A stretch of 8,238 bases of DNA, taken from positions 1 to 8,238 of the forward strand of contig JAAFHQ010000240.1 of the NCBI GenBank assembly GCA_013298445.1, written 5' to 3'. Each line of letters begins with the position of its first letter. The first letter of the stretch is position 1. Shown here in pieces: positions 1-6,647 of this stretch. Below the pieces are notes generated by a model, which was not told the origin of the DNA, did no database searches, and worked only from the letters and a program-made list of their open reading frames with translations. The DNA comes from Chitinophagales bacterium. Lineage in GTDB: Bacteria > Bacteroidota > Bacteroidia > Chitinophagales > Saprospiraceae. Made by a program: the position numbers and the translations under genes.

Positions 1-2135
1 AGGTGCTGATGATGCAGCCCAATTACGACTACCGCGCCATCAGCAACAACCCTGACGAAGCGCGTTCAGTGGCCGAAGCTTTTGCCAGTTCCACCCTCTG
101 GGGCTTCAAAGTAGAAGCCGAAGAAAACGGCAAAGCACTGGTCGATTTTACCCCTTTCCTCCTGCGCGACGCCCACGGCGTAGCCAATCGCTTGCGTACC
201 TCCCGCCAGGGCAGTTACAATGTGGATGCAACCCGCTCCGCTATTTTCCTGGAACGCACCAAAAATTTCCCTAAAAACAGCGAGTTTGAAGCGCTGATCA
301 CCTTTACAGGCGATCCGCAAGGCGAATGGATTCGTTCAGTGACGCCTAGTCCAGATGCGGTCACCGTGCGCATGCACCACAGTTTGATCGAACTCCCCGA
401 TGCCAATTACAAGCCCCGCATCTACGATCCACGCGCTGGCTACTTCATGACGGGCTACCGCGATTACGCTACGCCCATTGAACAGCCAGTGTTCAAACGC
501 TTCATTACCCGCCATCGCCTGGAGAAAAAAGACCCCAAAGCCGCCATCAGCGACCCGGTGGAACCCATCATTTATTACCTGGATCGTGGCGCACCAGAGC
601 CCATCAAATCGGCCCTGCTCGAAGGTGCCCGCTGGTGGAACCAGGCCTATGAAGCAGCAGGATATCGCAACGCCTTCCGGGTGGAAGTGCTTCCCGAAGG
701 CGCCGACCCCATGGACGTGCGTTACAACCTCATCAACTGGGTGCACCGCTCTACCCGGGGTTGGAGCTATGGTAGTTCGGTGACCGATCCGCGTACGGGC
801 GAGATCATCAAAGGGCATGTCTTGCTGGGCTCGTTGCGGGTGCGGCAGGATTTCCTCATCGCGCAAGGTATGATCGAAGCTTATGAGAATGGCACCAACC
901 CCGATCCACGTTTGAAAGAAATGGCTCTGGCGCGTTTGCGGCAATTGTCGGCGCACGAAGTAGGGCATACCCTGGGGTTGGCGCACAATTTTGCAGCCAG
1001 CGTAAAAGACCGCTCCTCGGTAATGGATTATCCGCATCCGCTGATCACACTGGACAACCAAGGCAAAATTGACTTCTCCAAAGCTTATGCAGTAGGGATT
1101 GGGGACTGGGACAAACGCAGCATCACCTACGGCTACCAGGACTTCCCAGAAGGAGTAGACGAAGCGGCTGGTTTGAAAAAAATCCTGGACGACAACATCA
1201 AAATGGGTTTTCAATACATCACCGACGAAGACTCTCGTGCCCCAGGTGGTGCGCACCCAGCTTCCCACCTTTGGGATGAGGGCAAATCGGCACCCGAGGA
1301 ATTGCGCCGCATCATGCAGGTACGCCAAAAAGCCTTGAATGGTTTTTCGGAGAAAAATATTCCCGTAGGTGCACCCATGGGGACTTTGGAAAGTGTATTG
1401 GTTCCAGTCTATTTGGCCCACCGTTATCAAGTGGAAGCAACGGCCAAACTGGTGGCTGGGGTGAACTACACTTACGCCGTGCGCGGTGACGGACAGGCAA
1501 CCAACCAAATGATCGACGATGCCGCCCAGCGTGATGCCCTCAATGCCTTGATTGCTACCCTCGATCCTCAATTTTTAGCAATTCCAGAAAAGGTGATTGC
1601 CCTGATTCCACCTCAGCCCAGTGGTTATCGCCGCGATCGCGAGTTGTTCAAGGTAAACACAGGCTTAACTTTTGACCCCATTGCTGCTGCCGAAAGTTCG
1701 GTGGAACATACCCTGGATATGTTGTTGCATCCCCAGCGGTTGGCCCGCCTGATTGAGCACAGTGCCCGCGACAACAAACGGATGAACCTGGCTGATTTGT
1801 TTGATGCCCTGTTTTCAGCCGCACAAAAAGACCGCAGTCCAAATACTTACCTGCAAGAGCTGAACCGCGTGGTGGAAAAATCCCTGCTGCATCACCTCCT
1901 CAATCTGGCTGGTGACAAAGAAATCAACCAACAAGTGGCGGCCCACGCTTTGCTGCGCATCCGCAAATTGGAGGAAGATTTGAACACCCGAGCCTTGGGC
2001 GACGTAAACCAAAGGGCGCACAATGAGTACCTAAGAGAGCAATTGCGTACATTCCGCGCTGATCCCGCTACCTTTAAAGTGCCTGCTGGGCCGGCGATGC
2101 CGGATGGTGCGCCGATTGGTTGTGATTGGGAATGA
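1..2135 (+). CDS. Zinc-dependent metalloprotease, DUF5117/DUF4953 type (5' end missing)
   Basis: This is the C-terminal 710 or so residues of a large metzincin-like peptidase, probably exported, with an unknown substrate. Numbering residues from the GTG at position 3, the extended zinc motif HEVGHTLGLAH lies at 318-328 (zinc ligands H318, H322 and H328; catalytic E319). A Met-turn, SVMDYP, places M341 beneath the metal. Upstream are stretches typical of the family: DPRAGYF, RHRLEKKDPKAA, YYLDRGAPEP, and TRGWSYG followed by DPRTGEIIKG. The long helical C-terminal part has no motif I recognise. The frame is open to the left edge and the visible sequence begins inside the DUF5117-like region, so the GTG is not the true start; the signal peptide and the first 100 or more residues lie outside the window. 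The active site is intact and I see no frameshift. A hairpin begins two bases after the TGA stop. Family assignment is confident; biological role is unknown. Confidence 0.9.
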   Translation, partial: VLMMQPNYDYRAISNNPDEARSVAEAFASSTLWGFKVEAEENGKALVDFTPFLLRDAHGVANRLRTSRQGSYNVDATRSAIFLERTKNFPKNSEFEALITFTGDPQGEWIRSVTPSPDAVTVRMHHSLIELPDANYKPRIYDPRAGYFMTGYRDYATPIEQPVFKRFITRHRLEKKDPKAAISDPVEPIIYYLDRGAPEPIKSALLEGARWWNQAYEAAGYRNAFRVEVLPEGADPMDVRYNLINWVHRSTRGWSYGSSVTDPRTGEIIKGHVLLGSLRVRQDFLIAQGMIEAYENGTNPDPRLKEMALARLRQLSAHEVGHTLGLAHNFAASVKDRSSVMDYPHPLITLDNQGKIDFSKAYAVGIGDWDKRSITYGYQDFPEGVDEAAGLKKILDDNIKMGFQYITDEDSRAPGGAHPASHLWDEGKSAPEELRRIMQVRQKALNGFSEKNIPVGAPMGTLESVLVPVYLAHRYQVEATAKLVAGVNYTYAVRGDGQATNQMIDDAAQRDALNALIATLDPQFLAIPEKVIALIPPQPSGYRRDRELFKVNTGLTFDPIAAAESSVEHTLDMLLHPQRLARLIEHSARDNKRMNLADLFDALFSAAQKDRSPNTYLQELNRVVEKSLLHHLLNLAGDKEINQQVAAHALLRIRKLEEDLNTRALGDVNQRAHNEYLREQLRTFRADPATFKVPAGPAMPDGAPIGCDWE

Positions 2136-2136
2136 A

Positions 2137-2173
2137 GATGGTGAGGGCAACCGTAAAGGCTGCCCTCACCATC
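2137..2173 (+). terminator. Terminator hairpin after the metalloprotease gene
   Basis: A perfect 13-bp inverted repeat, GATGGTGAGGGCA (2137-2149) and TGCCCTCACCATC (2161-2173), encloses an 11-nt loop that can form two further C-G pairs. It begins two bases after the metalloprotease stop codon. No T-tract follows, so this is either a factor-dependent terminator or a 3'-end stabilising hairpin. The hairpin itself is certain; its function is inferred from its position. Confidence 0.65.
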
Positions 2174-2184
2174 ATTGCCCCCAC

Positions 2185-2384
2185 ACTACTGGACACTTTA
2201 CTCGGAGGACATGAATTGCCACGTGCTTTAGCGCGTGGTTAGCAGGATTTTTTAAAATGGGCTTTAGCCCTCGCTTAATATTGATGCTAGGACTAAAGTC
2301 CATTAAAAAGGTAGTCTGCATCCACGCGCTAAAGCACGTGGCAATTCATGTCCTTCGCTTCTGAAATACAAAATGTCCAGTAGT
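2185..2384. repeat. Composite nested palindrome, REP/BIME- or MITE-like
   Basis: A roughly 200-nt element fills the gap between two convergent genes. The outer arms, ACTACTGGACA (2185-2195) and TGTCCAGTAGT (2374-2384), are perfect over 11 bp. The main arms (2206-2238 and 2322-2354) are perfect over 33 bp. On the same axis (about 2280), an inner imperfect pair joins 2256-2271 with 2289-2304. Each arm also folds on itself. CCACGTGC-TTTA-GCGCGTGG (2219-2238) and CCACGCGC-TAAA-GCACGTGG (2322-2341) have 8-bp stems with one wobble pair. GGGC-TTTA-GCCC (2259-2270) and GGAC-TAAA-GTCC (2290-2301) have 4-bp stems. No transposase or other gene lies inside. This design resembles REP/BIME repeats mobilised by RAYT-type transposases, or a MITE; that origin is inference. 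As RNA it could also act as a two-way terminator. Confidence 0.85.
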
Positions 2385-2403
2385 ATGGATTGCTCCCCAC
2401 GAT

Positions 2404-2425
2404 GGGCAACCACAAAGGGTTGACC
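2404..2425 (-). terminator. Possible terminator hairpin after the isomerase-like gene
   Basis: GGGCAACC (2404-2411) and GGTTGACC (2418-2425) form an 8-bp stem with one mismatch and a 6-nt loop, directly after the stop codon of the minus-strand gene. No T-tract follows on the minus strand. The call rests on position and on the stem alone. Confidence 0.4.
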
Positions 2426-3307
2426 TTACGCTGCTACATCACAAAGCACCACCGCTTTGCGCAAGCTGTCTAATTTATCTTGTGCGATCGGAATAAACTC
2501 CTGCGCCACAAAATCTTTGTAGCCCGTTGCAGCAATCGCTTTCATGATCGCGGGGTAATTCAACTCCTGGCTATCGTCGATTTCGTGCCTTCCAGGTACG
2601 CCCGCAGTATGGTAATGTCCAAAATACTTGTTGTACTTTTTAATGGTGGCAATAACGTCACCTTCCATGATTTGCATGTGGTAGATATCGTAAAGCAACT
2701 TCATGTTAGGGTTCCCCATTTTTTCGAGCAAAGCTACCCCCCACTCCGTTTTGTCGCATTGGTAATCCTTGTGGTTGACCTTGCTGTTGAGCAGTTCCAT
2801 CACGAGGTTGATGCCCAGTTTTTCCGCTTGTTTAACGATGGGGTCCAATCCCTTTGCGCAATTTTCCAGCCCCTCAGCGTCACTTTTTCCACGGCGATTG
2901 CCCGAAAAAACGATGATGTTGGGAATACCTGCGTCAGCCGCTTTTTGCAGCAGTTCGGGGAACATGCTCTGGTACTTGGCGTGGTTGTTGATGTCGTTGA
3001 ACCCATCCGTAAGGCTGATGAAAGGGGCATTGCCCATGGCACAGGTCAGGCCATGTTTTTTCAGAATGGGCCAATCGCTTGGGCCCACTATTTCAATGGA
3101 AGTAATGCCCATGTCTTTGACCTTTTCGGCCATGACATCCATTGCAAGGTCATTAAAACACCACTTGCATACCGAGTGTTTAAAAGGTGCTTTGGTATCC
3201 ATGTTGTTTTCATTTTGCTGATTGCTCCCCAACATGGCACCCATGGCTGGGGCTTGTAAGGCTGCCAAACTCAGCAAACCCGTGTTGATAGCTTCTCGTC
3301 GATTCAT
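2426..3307 (-). CDS. Hydroxypyruvate isomerase-like TIM-barrel protein with Tat signal
   Basis: A 293-residue protein of the xylose-isomerase-like TIM-barrel superfamily (AP endonuclease 2 fold), closest in appearance to hydroxypyruvate isomerase, which interconverts hydroxypyruvate and tartronate semialdehyde. Probable metal ligands are E171 (VMELLNSK), D207 (LLYDIYHMQ), a histidine in GHYHTAGVPGRHEID (H231 or H233) and E270 (VAQEF). The N-terminus MNRREAINTG followed by a hydrophobic stretch to about residue 27 looks like a twin-arginine export signal, with no lipobox. Translation from the internal Met36 would give a 258-residue cytosolic-size enzyme, but the twin-arginine start seems the better choice. 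No Shine-Dalgarno is present. A near-consensus -7 element lies 23 bases upstream of the ATG. Exported relatives in Bacteroidota are often simply called sugar phosphate isomerase/epimerase, so the exact substrate is uncertain. The gene stands alone, convergent with the metalloprotease. Confidence 0.85.
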   Translation of the reverse strand: MNRREAINTGLLSLAALQAPAMGAMLGSNQQNENNMDTKAPFKHSVCKWCFNDLAMDVMAEKVKDMGITSIEIVGPSDWPILKKHGLTCAMGNAPFISLTDGFNDINNHAKYQSMFPELLQKAADAGIPNIIVFSGNRRGKSDAEGLENCAKGLDPIVKQAEKLGINLVMELLNSKVNHKDYQCDKTEWGVALLEKMGNPNMKLLYDIYHMQIMEGDVIATIKKYNKYFGHYHTAGVPGRHEIDDSQELNYPAIMKAIAATGYKDFVAQEFIPIAQDKLDSLRKAVVLCDVAA

Positions 3308-3330
3308 GCTTTTTGATTTATAGTTTGGAA

Positions 3331-3338
3331 CAAAGTTG
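3331..3338 (-). promoter_or_regulatory. Possible -7 element for the isomerase-like gene
   Basis: Read on the minus strand this is CAACTTTG, matching the Bacteroidota -7 consensus TAnnTTTG in 5 of 6 defined positions, 23 bases upstream of the ATG. A TTG that could serve as the -33 element lies 24 bases further upstream, which is longer than usual. The call is weak. Confidence 0.3.
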
Positions 3339-3509
3339 AAATCAGGTGGGCTTGATTTTATTCAAGGGCAATTTAAGCAAATGAAATGTCAAAAAAACCT
3401 TTATCGCACAACAAAAAAATAATTTGAAATTTCTCGTACAAACGTTAAATTAGCACTCTACTTAAAGTCTGATTTGTGGCACGTTAGATGGAACTAAAAA
3501 CACATTAGA

Positions 3510-3517
3510 TAAGTTTG
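3510..3517 (+). promoter_or_regulatory. Bacteroidota-type -7 promoter element for the DUF5684 gene
   Basis: TAAGTTTG matches TAnnTTTG exactly. Transcription from it would leave a leader of about 100 nt before the ATG at 3623. No good TTTG -33 element is visible at the usual spacing; a TTTG at 3473-3476 is too far away. Confidence 0.45.
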
Positions 3518-3622
3518 TATAAAAATTGATGAAATAAAGGAGGTAGCAGAAAATCCAATAGAGTATGCACGGGTAAAGCCTTAACCCGGATTAAAACTAG
3601 GCACTTAAAACCCTCAATTGCT

Positions 3623-4018
3623 ATGGCATTTATTGGAATCTTATTCGCACTCGGAGTGGTAGTATTATTGGTTGCGAGTATGTGGAAACTGTATGAAATG
3701 GCTGGTAAACCTGGCTGGGCATCCATTGTTCCCATTTACAACCAACTGACCATGTTGGAAATTGTTGGCAAACCCTGGTGGTGGATATTGTTGATGCTCA
3801 TCCCCTATGTAGGTATGATCTGGGGTATCTGGGCATTAAACCTGTTTGTAAAAAGTTTTGGGAAAAGCGAAGGTTATACCATCGGTTGCCTTCTTTTGCC
3901 ATTCATCTTCCTTCCAATGTTGGCTTTCAACAAAGACACCCAATTTATTGGTTTGAATGGAGCAACTGCCACTGCACGGGTTGAATCAAACGATGACTTA
4001 TTGGATGATCCAATTTAA
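3623..4018 (+). CDS. Small inner-membrane protein, DUF5684 family
   Basis: A 131-residue integral membrane protein of unknown function. Predicted membrane segments lie at about residues 2-22, 52-76 and 85-103. Between the first two is the family hallmark, an amphipathic stretch WKLYEMAGKPGWASIVPIYN (21-40) leading into EIVGKPWWW (46-54). The C-terminal tail (104-131) is polar and acidic, ending DDLLDDPI. Similar sequence occurs fused to, or mis-annotated as, signal peptidase I in Bacteroidota, but there is no Ser/Lys catalytic dyad motif here and the protein is too short to be a peptidase. The ATG is the first in the frame and has an A/T-rich leader without a Shine-Dalgarno at the correct distance. 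A strong terminator after the stop makes this a single-gene unit. No function can be assigned. Confidence 0.8.
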   Translation: MAFIGILFALGVVVLLVASMWKLYEMAGKPGWASIVPIYNQLTMLEIVGKPWWWILLMLIPYVGMIWGIWALNLFVKSFGKSEGYTIGCLLLPFIFLPMLAFNKDTQFIGLNGATATARVESNDDLLDDPI

Positions 4019-4051
4019 TTTTTGCTGAATAAACTTTTGAAACCTTTTCTT

Positions 4052-4103
4052 AGAGGTAGTATGGCTGGCAAAATCGCAATGGCTGTACTACCTCTTTCTT
4101 TTT
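4052..4103 (+). terminator. Rho-independent terminator after the DUF5684 gene
   Basis: A perfect 10-bp stem, AGAGGTAGTA (4052-4061) with TACTACCTCT (4086-4095), encloses a 24-nt loop and is followed by the T-rich tract TTTCTTTTT. It lies 33 bases after the stop codon and before the aconitase promoter region, so it separates the two transcription units. Confidence 0.8.
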
Positions 4104-4174
4104 AAACGCCGAACAAAATCCTGTAAAAACGCGTATATAATTGGGCTGAACCATCAAAGATTCGGAGAAAATTG

Positions 4175-4182
4175 TACTTTTG
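4175..4182 (+). promoter_or_regulatory. Distal -7 promoter element for aconitase
   Basis: TACTTTTG is an exact match to TAnnTTTG, followed by CACCGCC where transcription would begin. It would give a leader of about 90 nt. No convincing -33 TTTG is visible at normal spacing. Confidence 0.5.
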
Positions 4183-4193
4183 CACCGCCCTTA

Positions 4194-4228
4194 GGGAGGG
4201 AAATGAAATAAAGTTACGTTTCCCTTCT
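4194..4228 (+). promoter_or_regulatory. Stem-loop in the aconitase leader
   Basis: AGGGAAA (4197-4203) pairs perfectly with TTTCCCT (4219-4225). G-T and G-C pairs extend it outward (4194-4196 with 4226-4228) and inward (4204-4205 with 4217-4218). The loop is A/T rich and a short pyrimidine/T stretch follows. It lies downstream of the distal -7 element and upstream of the proximal one, so only the longer transcript would contain it. A regulatory role is inferred from position. Confidence 0.4.
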
Positions 4229-4239
4229 TTACCAAAGAT

Positions 4240-4247
4240 TACTTTTG
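4240..4247 (+). promoter_or_regulatory. Proximal -7 promoter element for aconitase
   Basis: A second TACTTTTG, identical to the one 65 bases upstream, lies 30 bases before the ATG at 4278 and would give a short leader of about 25 nt. It overlaps the in-frame TTG at 4245, which argues against that codon being the translation start. Confidence 0.5.
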
Positions 4248-4277
4248 TTTCACTACCATAAAAACTCATCAGCAGCC

Positions 4278-6548
4278 ATGCCATTTGATCTCGACATGCT
4301 GAAGGCTCATTATGAGTCGCTTCCCGCAAGAGTAAATGCGGCTAAGCAAGCGTTGGGACGTTCCCTGACGCTCACCGAAAAAATACTCTACGCCCACTTA
4401 CACGCCGATTCTCCGTTGCAGAGTTATGCTCGTGGTAAAGACTATGTTTTCTTTGCTCCAGACCGGGTAGCCATGCAGGATGCAACGGCACAAATGGCTT
4501 TGTTGCAGTTTATGATGTGTGGTCGTAGCAAAACGGCTGTACCCAGTACTGTACACTGTGATCACTTGATCTTGGCCAAAGATGGCGCCAACACCGACCT
4601 CAAAACGGCGGTTGACGTCAACTCCGAAGTATACGACTTCCTCTCTGGCGTATCCAACAAATACGGCATCGGTTTTTGGAAACCAGGTGCCGGGATTATT
4701 CACCAAACCGTACTCGAAAATTACGCATTCCCTGGTGGCTTGATGATCGGTACCGACTCCCATACACCTAATGCGGGTGGTTTGGGCATGTTGGCCATCG
4801 GTGTAGGTGGTGCCGATGCGGTAGACGTGATGGTAGGCATGCCTTGGGAACTCAAGATGCCCAAGCAGATTGGCGTGAAGTTGACCGGCAAACTGAGTGG
4901 ATGGGCTTCTCCTAAAGATGTAATCCTGAAAGTAGCCGGTATCCTGACTGTAAAGGGTGGTACTGGCGCGATTGTGGAATATTTTGGCGAAGGCGCGCAG
5001 TCAATGTCTTGTACGGGTAAAGGTACCATCTGCAACATGGGTGCGGAAATTGGTGCAACCACTTCTACCTTCGGCTACGACGAATCCATGAGCCGTTACT
5101 TCCGCGCTACCGAGCGTGATGATGTAGCTGATTTGTGCGATTCAGTAAAAGAATACCTGACTGGCGACGCTGAGTGCTACGCCAATCCTGAAAAATACTT
5201 CGATCAGGTGATCGAAATTGACCTGAATACCCTGGAGCCACACGTCAACGGCCCATATACTCCTGATTTGGCCTGGCCAATTTCTGAGTTTGCGAAAGCG
5301 GTAAGAGACAATGGCTACCCACAAAAATTGGAAGTAGGTTTGATCGGCTCTTGTACCAACTCTTCATATGAAGACTTGGATCGTGCTGCCTCGGTAGCGC
5401 GTCAGGCAAAAGCCAAAAAACTGGTGGCCAAAGCAGAATTCACCATCACTCCAGGTTCGGAGCAGATCCGCTACACCGTAAACCGTGATGGCCAATTGGC
5501 TACTTTTGAAGAAATTGGTGGGGTAGTGATGGCCAACGCTTGTGGTCCTTGTATCGGTCAATGGTCACGCCATACCGATGACCCAACCCGTGCCAACTCG
5601 ATCATCACTTCCTTCAACCGCAACTTCTCCAAGCGCAACGATGGCAACCCACAAACCCGTTCGTTTGTGGCTTCACCAGAAATCGTAACAGCATTTGCCA
5701 TTGCGGGTGACTTGACTTTTAACCCACTGACCGATACCTTGATCAACGAGGATGGAGTAGCTGTAAAACTTGATCCACCAACTGGGGTAGAGTTGCCAGC
5801 GAAAGGTTTTGCCGTAGAAGATGCGGGTTATCAGGCTCCAGCTGCTGATTCCAGTGAAGTGGTGATCAGTGTTTCGCCTACTTCCAGCCGCTTGCAATTG
5901 CTCACTCCGTTTAAAACGATCACCAACGATCAGGTAAAAGGGATGCGCATTTTGATCAAGGCCAAAGGGAAGTGCACCACTGACCACATTTCGATGGCTG
6001 GTCCTTGGTTGGAGTTCCGCGGACACCTGCAAAACATCTCCAAAAATACCTTCATCAGTGCCATCAACTACTTCAACGGCGAGACCAACAAGGTGTTGAA
6101 CCTGGTGACCAATGAATACTTGGCAGTGCCAGATTCTGGTTTGGCTTACCGCGATGCGGGCGTCAGTACGGTGGTATTCGGTGAAGAAAACTACGGTGAA
6201 GGTTCTTCTCGCGAGCACGCGGCGATGCAGCCTCGGTTCCTGGGTGTGAAAGCAGTAGTGGTTAAATCTTTCGCACGTATCCATGAAACCAACCTGAAAA
6301 AGCAGGGCATGCTGGCGCTGACTTTCGCTAATCCAGAAGATTACGAAAAAATCCGTCAGGATGATTCCATCGATATCGAAGGCTTTGAAACCATGGCACC
6401 CGGCAAATCCATCAACATGGTCTTGAACCATTCCGATGGCACTTCCGACAGCATCGAACTGCTGCATACCTACAACGAGCAGCAAATCGACTGGTTGCGC
6501 GCTGGTTCAGCCTTGAATAAAATTCGTCAGGAAATGGGCGTGGCCTAA
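4278..6548 (+). CDS. Aconitate hydratase, mitochondrial type
   Basis: A 756-residue cytosolic TCA-cycle enzyme that isomerises citrate to isocitrate through cis-aconitate. The three ligands of the [4Fe-4S] cluster are present: C359 (GSCTNSS), C422 and C425 (ACGPCIGQ). Other active-site motifs are D95-H96 (HCDHLI), D160/H162 (GTDSHTPNAGG), TTDH at 567-570, and GEGSSREHAA, with S643, S644 and R645. The mobile swivel domain covers roughly residues 560-690. Length and motif spacing match the mitochondrial-type aconitase and are shorter than the AcnA (about 890) and AcnB (about 865) forms. The ATG at 4278 (MPFDLDML) is chosen over an in-frame TTG at 4245 because the TTG lies inside a promoter element and its 11 extra residues are unlike family N-termini. 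The gene forms its own transcription unit with two candidate promoters and a terminator. All key residues are intact. The symbol is left blank because acnA or acnB would mislead for this subfamily. Confidence 0.97.
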   Translation: MPFDLDMLKAHYESLPARVNAAKQALGRSLTLTEKILYAHLHADSPLQSYARGKDYVFFAPDRVAMQDATAQMALLQFMMCGRSKTAVPSTVHCDHLILAKDGANTDLKTAVDVNSEVYDFLSGVSNKYGIGFWKPGAGIIHQTVLENYAFPGGLMIGTDSHTPNAGGLGMLAIGVGGADAVDVMVGMPWELKMPKQIGVKLTGKLSGWASPKDVILKVAGILTVKGGTGAIVEYFGEGAQSMSCTGKGTICNMGAEIGATTSTFGYDESMSRYFRATERDDVADLCDSVKEYLTGDAECYANPEKYFDQVIEIDLNTLEPHVNGPYTPDLAWPISEFAKAVRDNGYPQKLEVGLIGSCTNSSYEDLDRAASVARQAKAKKLVAKAEFTITPGSEQIRYTVNRDGQLATFEEIGGVVMANACGPCIGQWSRHTDDPTRANSIITSFNRNFSKRNDGNPQTRSFVASPEIVTAFAIAGDLTFNPLTDTLINEDGVAVKLDPPTGVELPAKGFAVEDAGYQAPAADSSEVVISVSPTSSRLQLLTPFKTITNDQVKGMRILIKAKGKCTTDHISMAGPWLEFRGHLQNISKNTFISAINYFNGETNKVLNLVTNEYLAVPDSGLAYRDAGVSTVVFGEENYGEGSSREHAAMQPRFLGVKAVVVKSFARIHETNLKKQGMLALTFANPEDYEKIRQDDSIDIEGFETMAPGKSINMVLNHSDGTSDSIELLHTYNEQQIDWLRAGSALNKIRQEMGVA

Positions 6549-6576
6549 GCTTACGAGCATTTTTAGATCGGATGTT

Positions 6577-6617
6577 CAGAAAGCCTCTCAGGAAACTGGG
6601 GGGCTTTCTGCATTTTA
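6577..6617 (+). terminator. Rho-independent terminator after aconitase
   Basis: CAGAAAGCC (6577-6585) and GGCTTTCTG (6602-6610) form a perfect 9-bp stem. Four more pairs (TCTC with GGGG, two of them wobbles) extend it to 13 bp, leaving an 8-nt loop. A T-rich run, CATTTTAT, follows. It ends aconitase transcription before the lactonase gene. Confidence 0.8.
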
Positions 6618-6622
6618 TAACT

Positions 6623-6630
6623 TATCTTTC
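6623..6630 (+). promoter_or_regulatory. Possible -7 element for the lactonase gene
   Basis: TATCTTTC matches TAnnTTTG in 5 of 6 defined positions and lies 17 bases before the ATG at 6648, just after the aconitase terminator. This is a weak sequence match in a position where a promoter is expected. Confidence 0.3.
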
Positions 6631-6647
6631 AGCAAACAAATAAAAAC

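Larger units (their letters stand above)
3308..3622. other. A/T-rich divergent intergenic region
   Basis: This stretch separates two divergently transcribed genes and must hold both promoters. I see no coding sequence or RNA gene. It contains one perfect TAnnTTTG element on the plus strand (3510-3517), one 7-of-8 match on the minus strand (3331-3338), and a small hairpin at 3570-3588 (CGGGT pairing with ACCCG, extended by two A-T pairs past a bulge) in the probable leader of the plus-strand gene. Confidence 0.6.

Noticed and set aside
336..1571. Long minus-strand open frame (411 codons) opposite the metalloprotease
   Set aside because: It lies wholly antisense to a gene with clear family motifs and shows no recognisable domain. 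It is a by-product of codon choice in the real gene.
2480..3259. 259-codon plus-strand open frame opposite the isomerase-like gene
   Set aside because: It is the mirror of a well-supported TIM-barrel gene and its translation has no family features or plausible start region.
3536..3543. Strong Shine-Dalgarno-like AAAGGAGG in the leader of the DUF5684 gene
   Set aside because: No start codon follows at a workable distance; the ATG at 3565 opens only a three-codon frame, and this phylum rarely relies on such sites. It is probably chance.
4245..4277. TTG start giving aconitase 11 extra residues
   Set aside because: The TTG overlaps the proximal TACTTTTG element, and family N-termini correspond to the ATG at 4278.
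5673..6485. 270-codon minus-strand open frame inside aconitase
   Set aside because: It is antisense to the conserved swivel-domain part of aconitase, which fully explains the sequence constraint.
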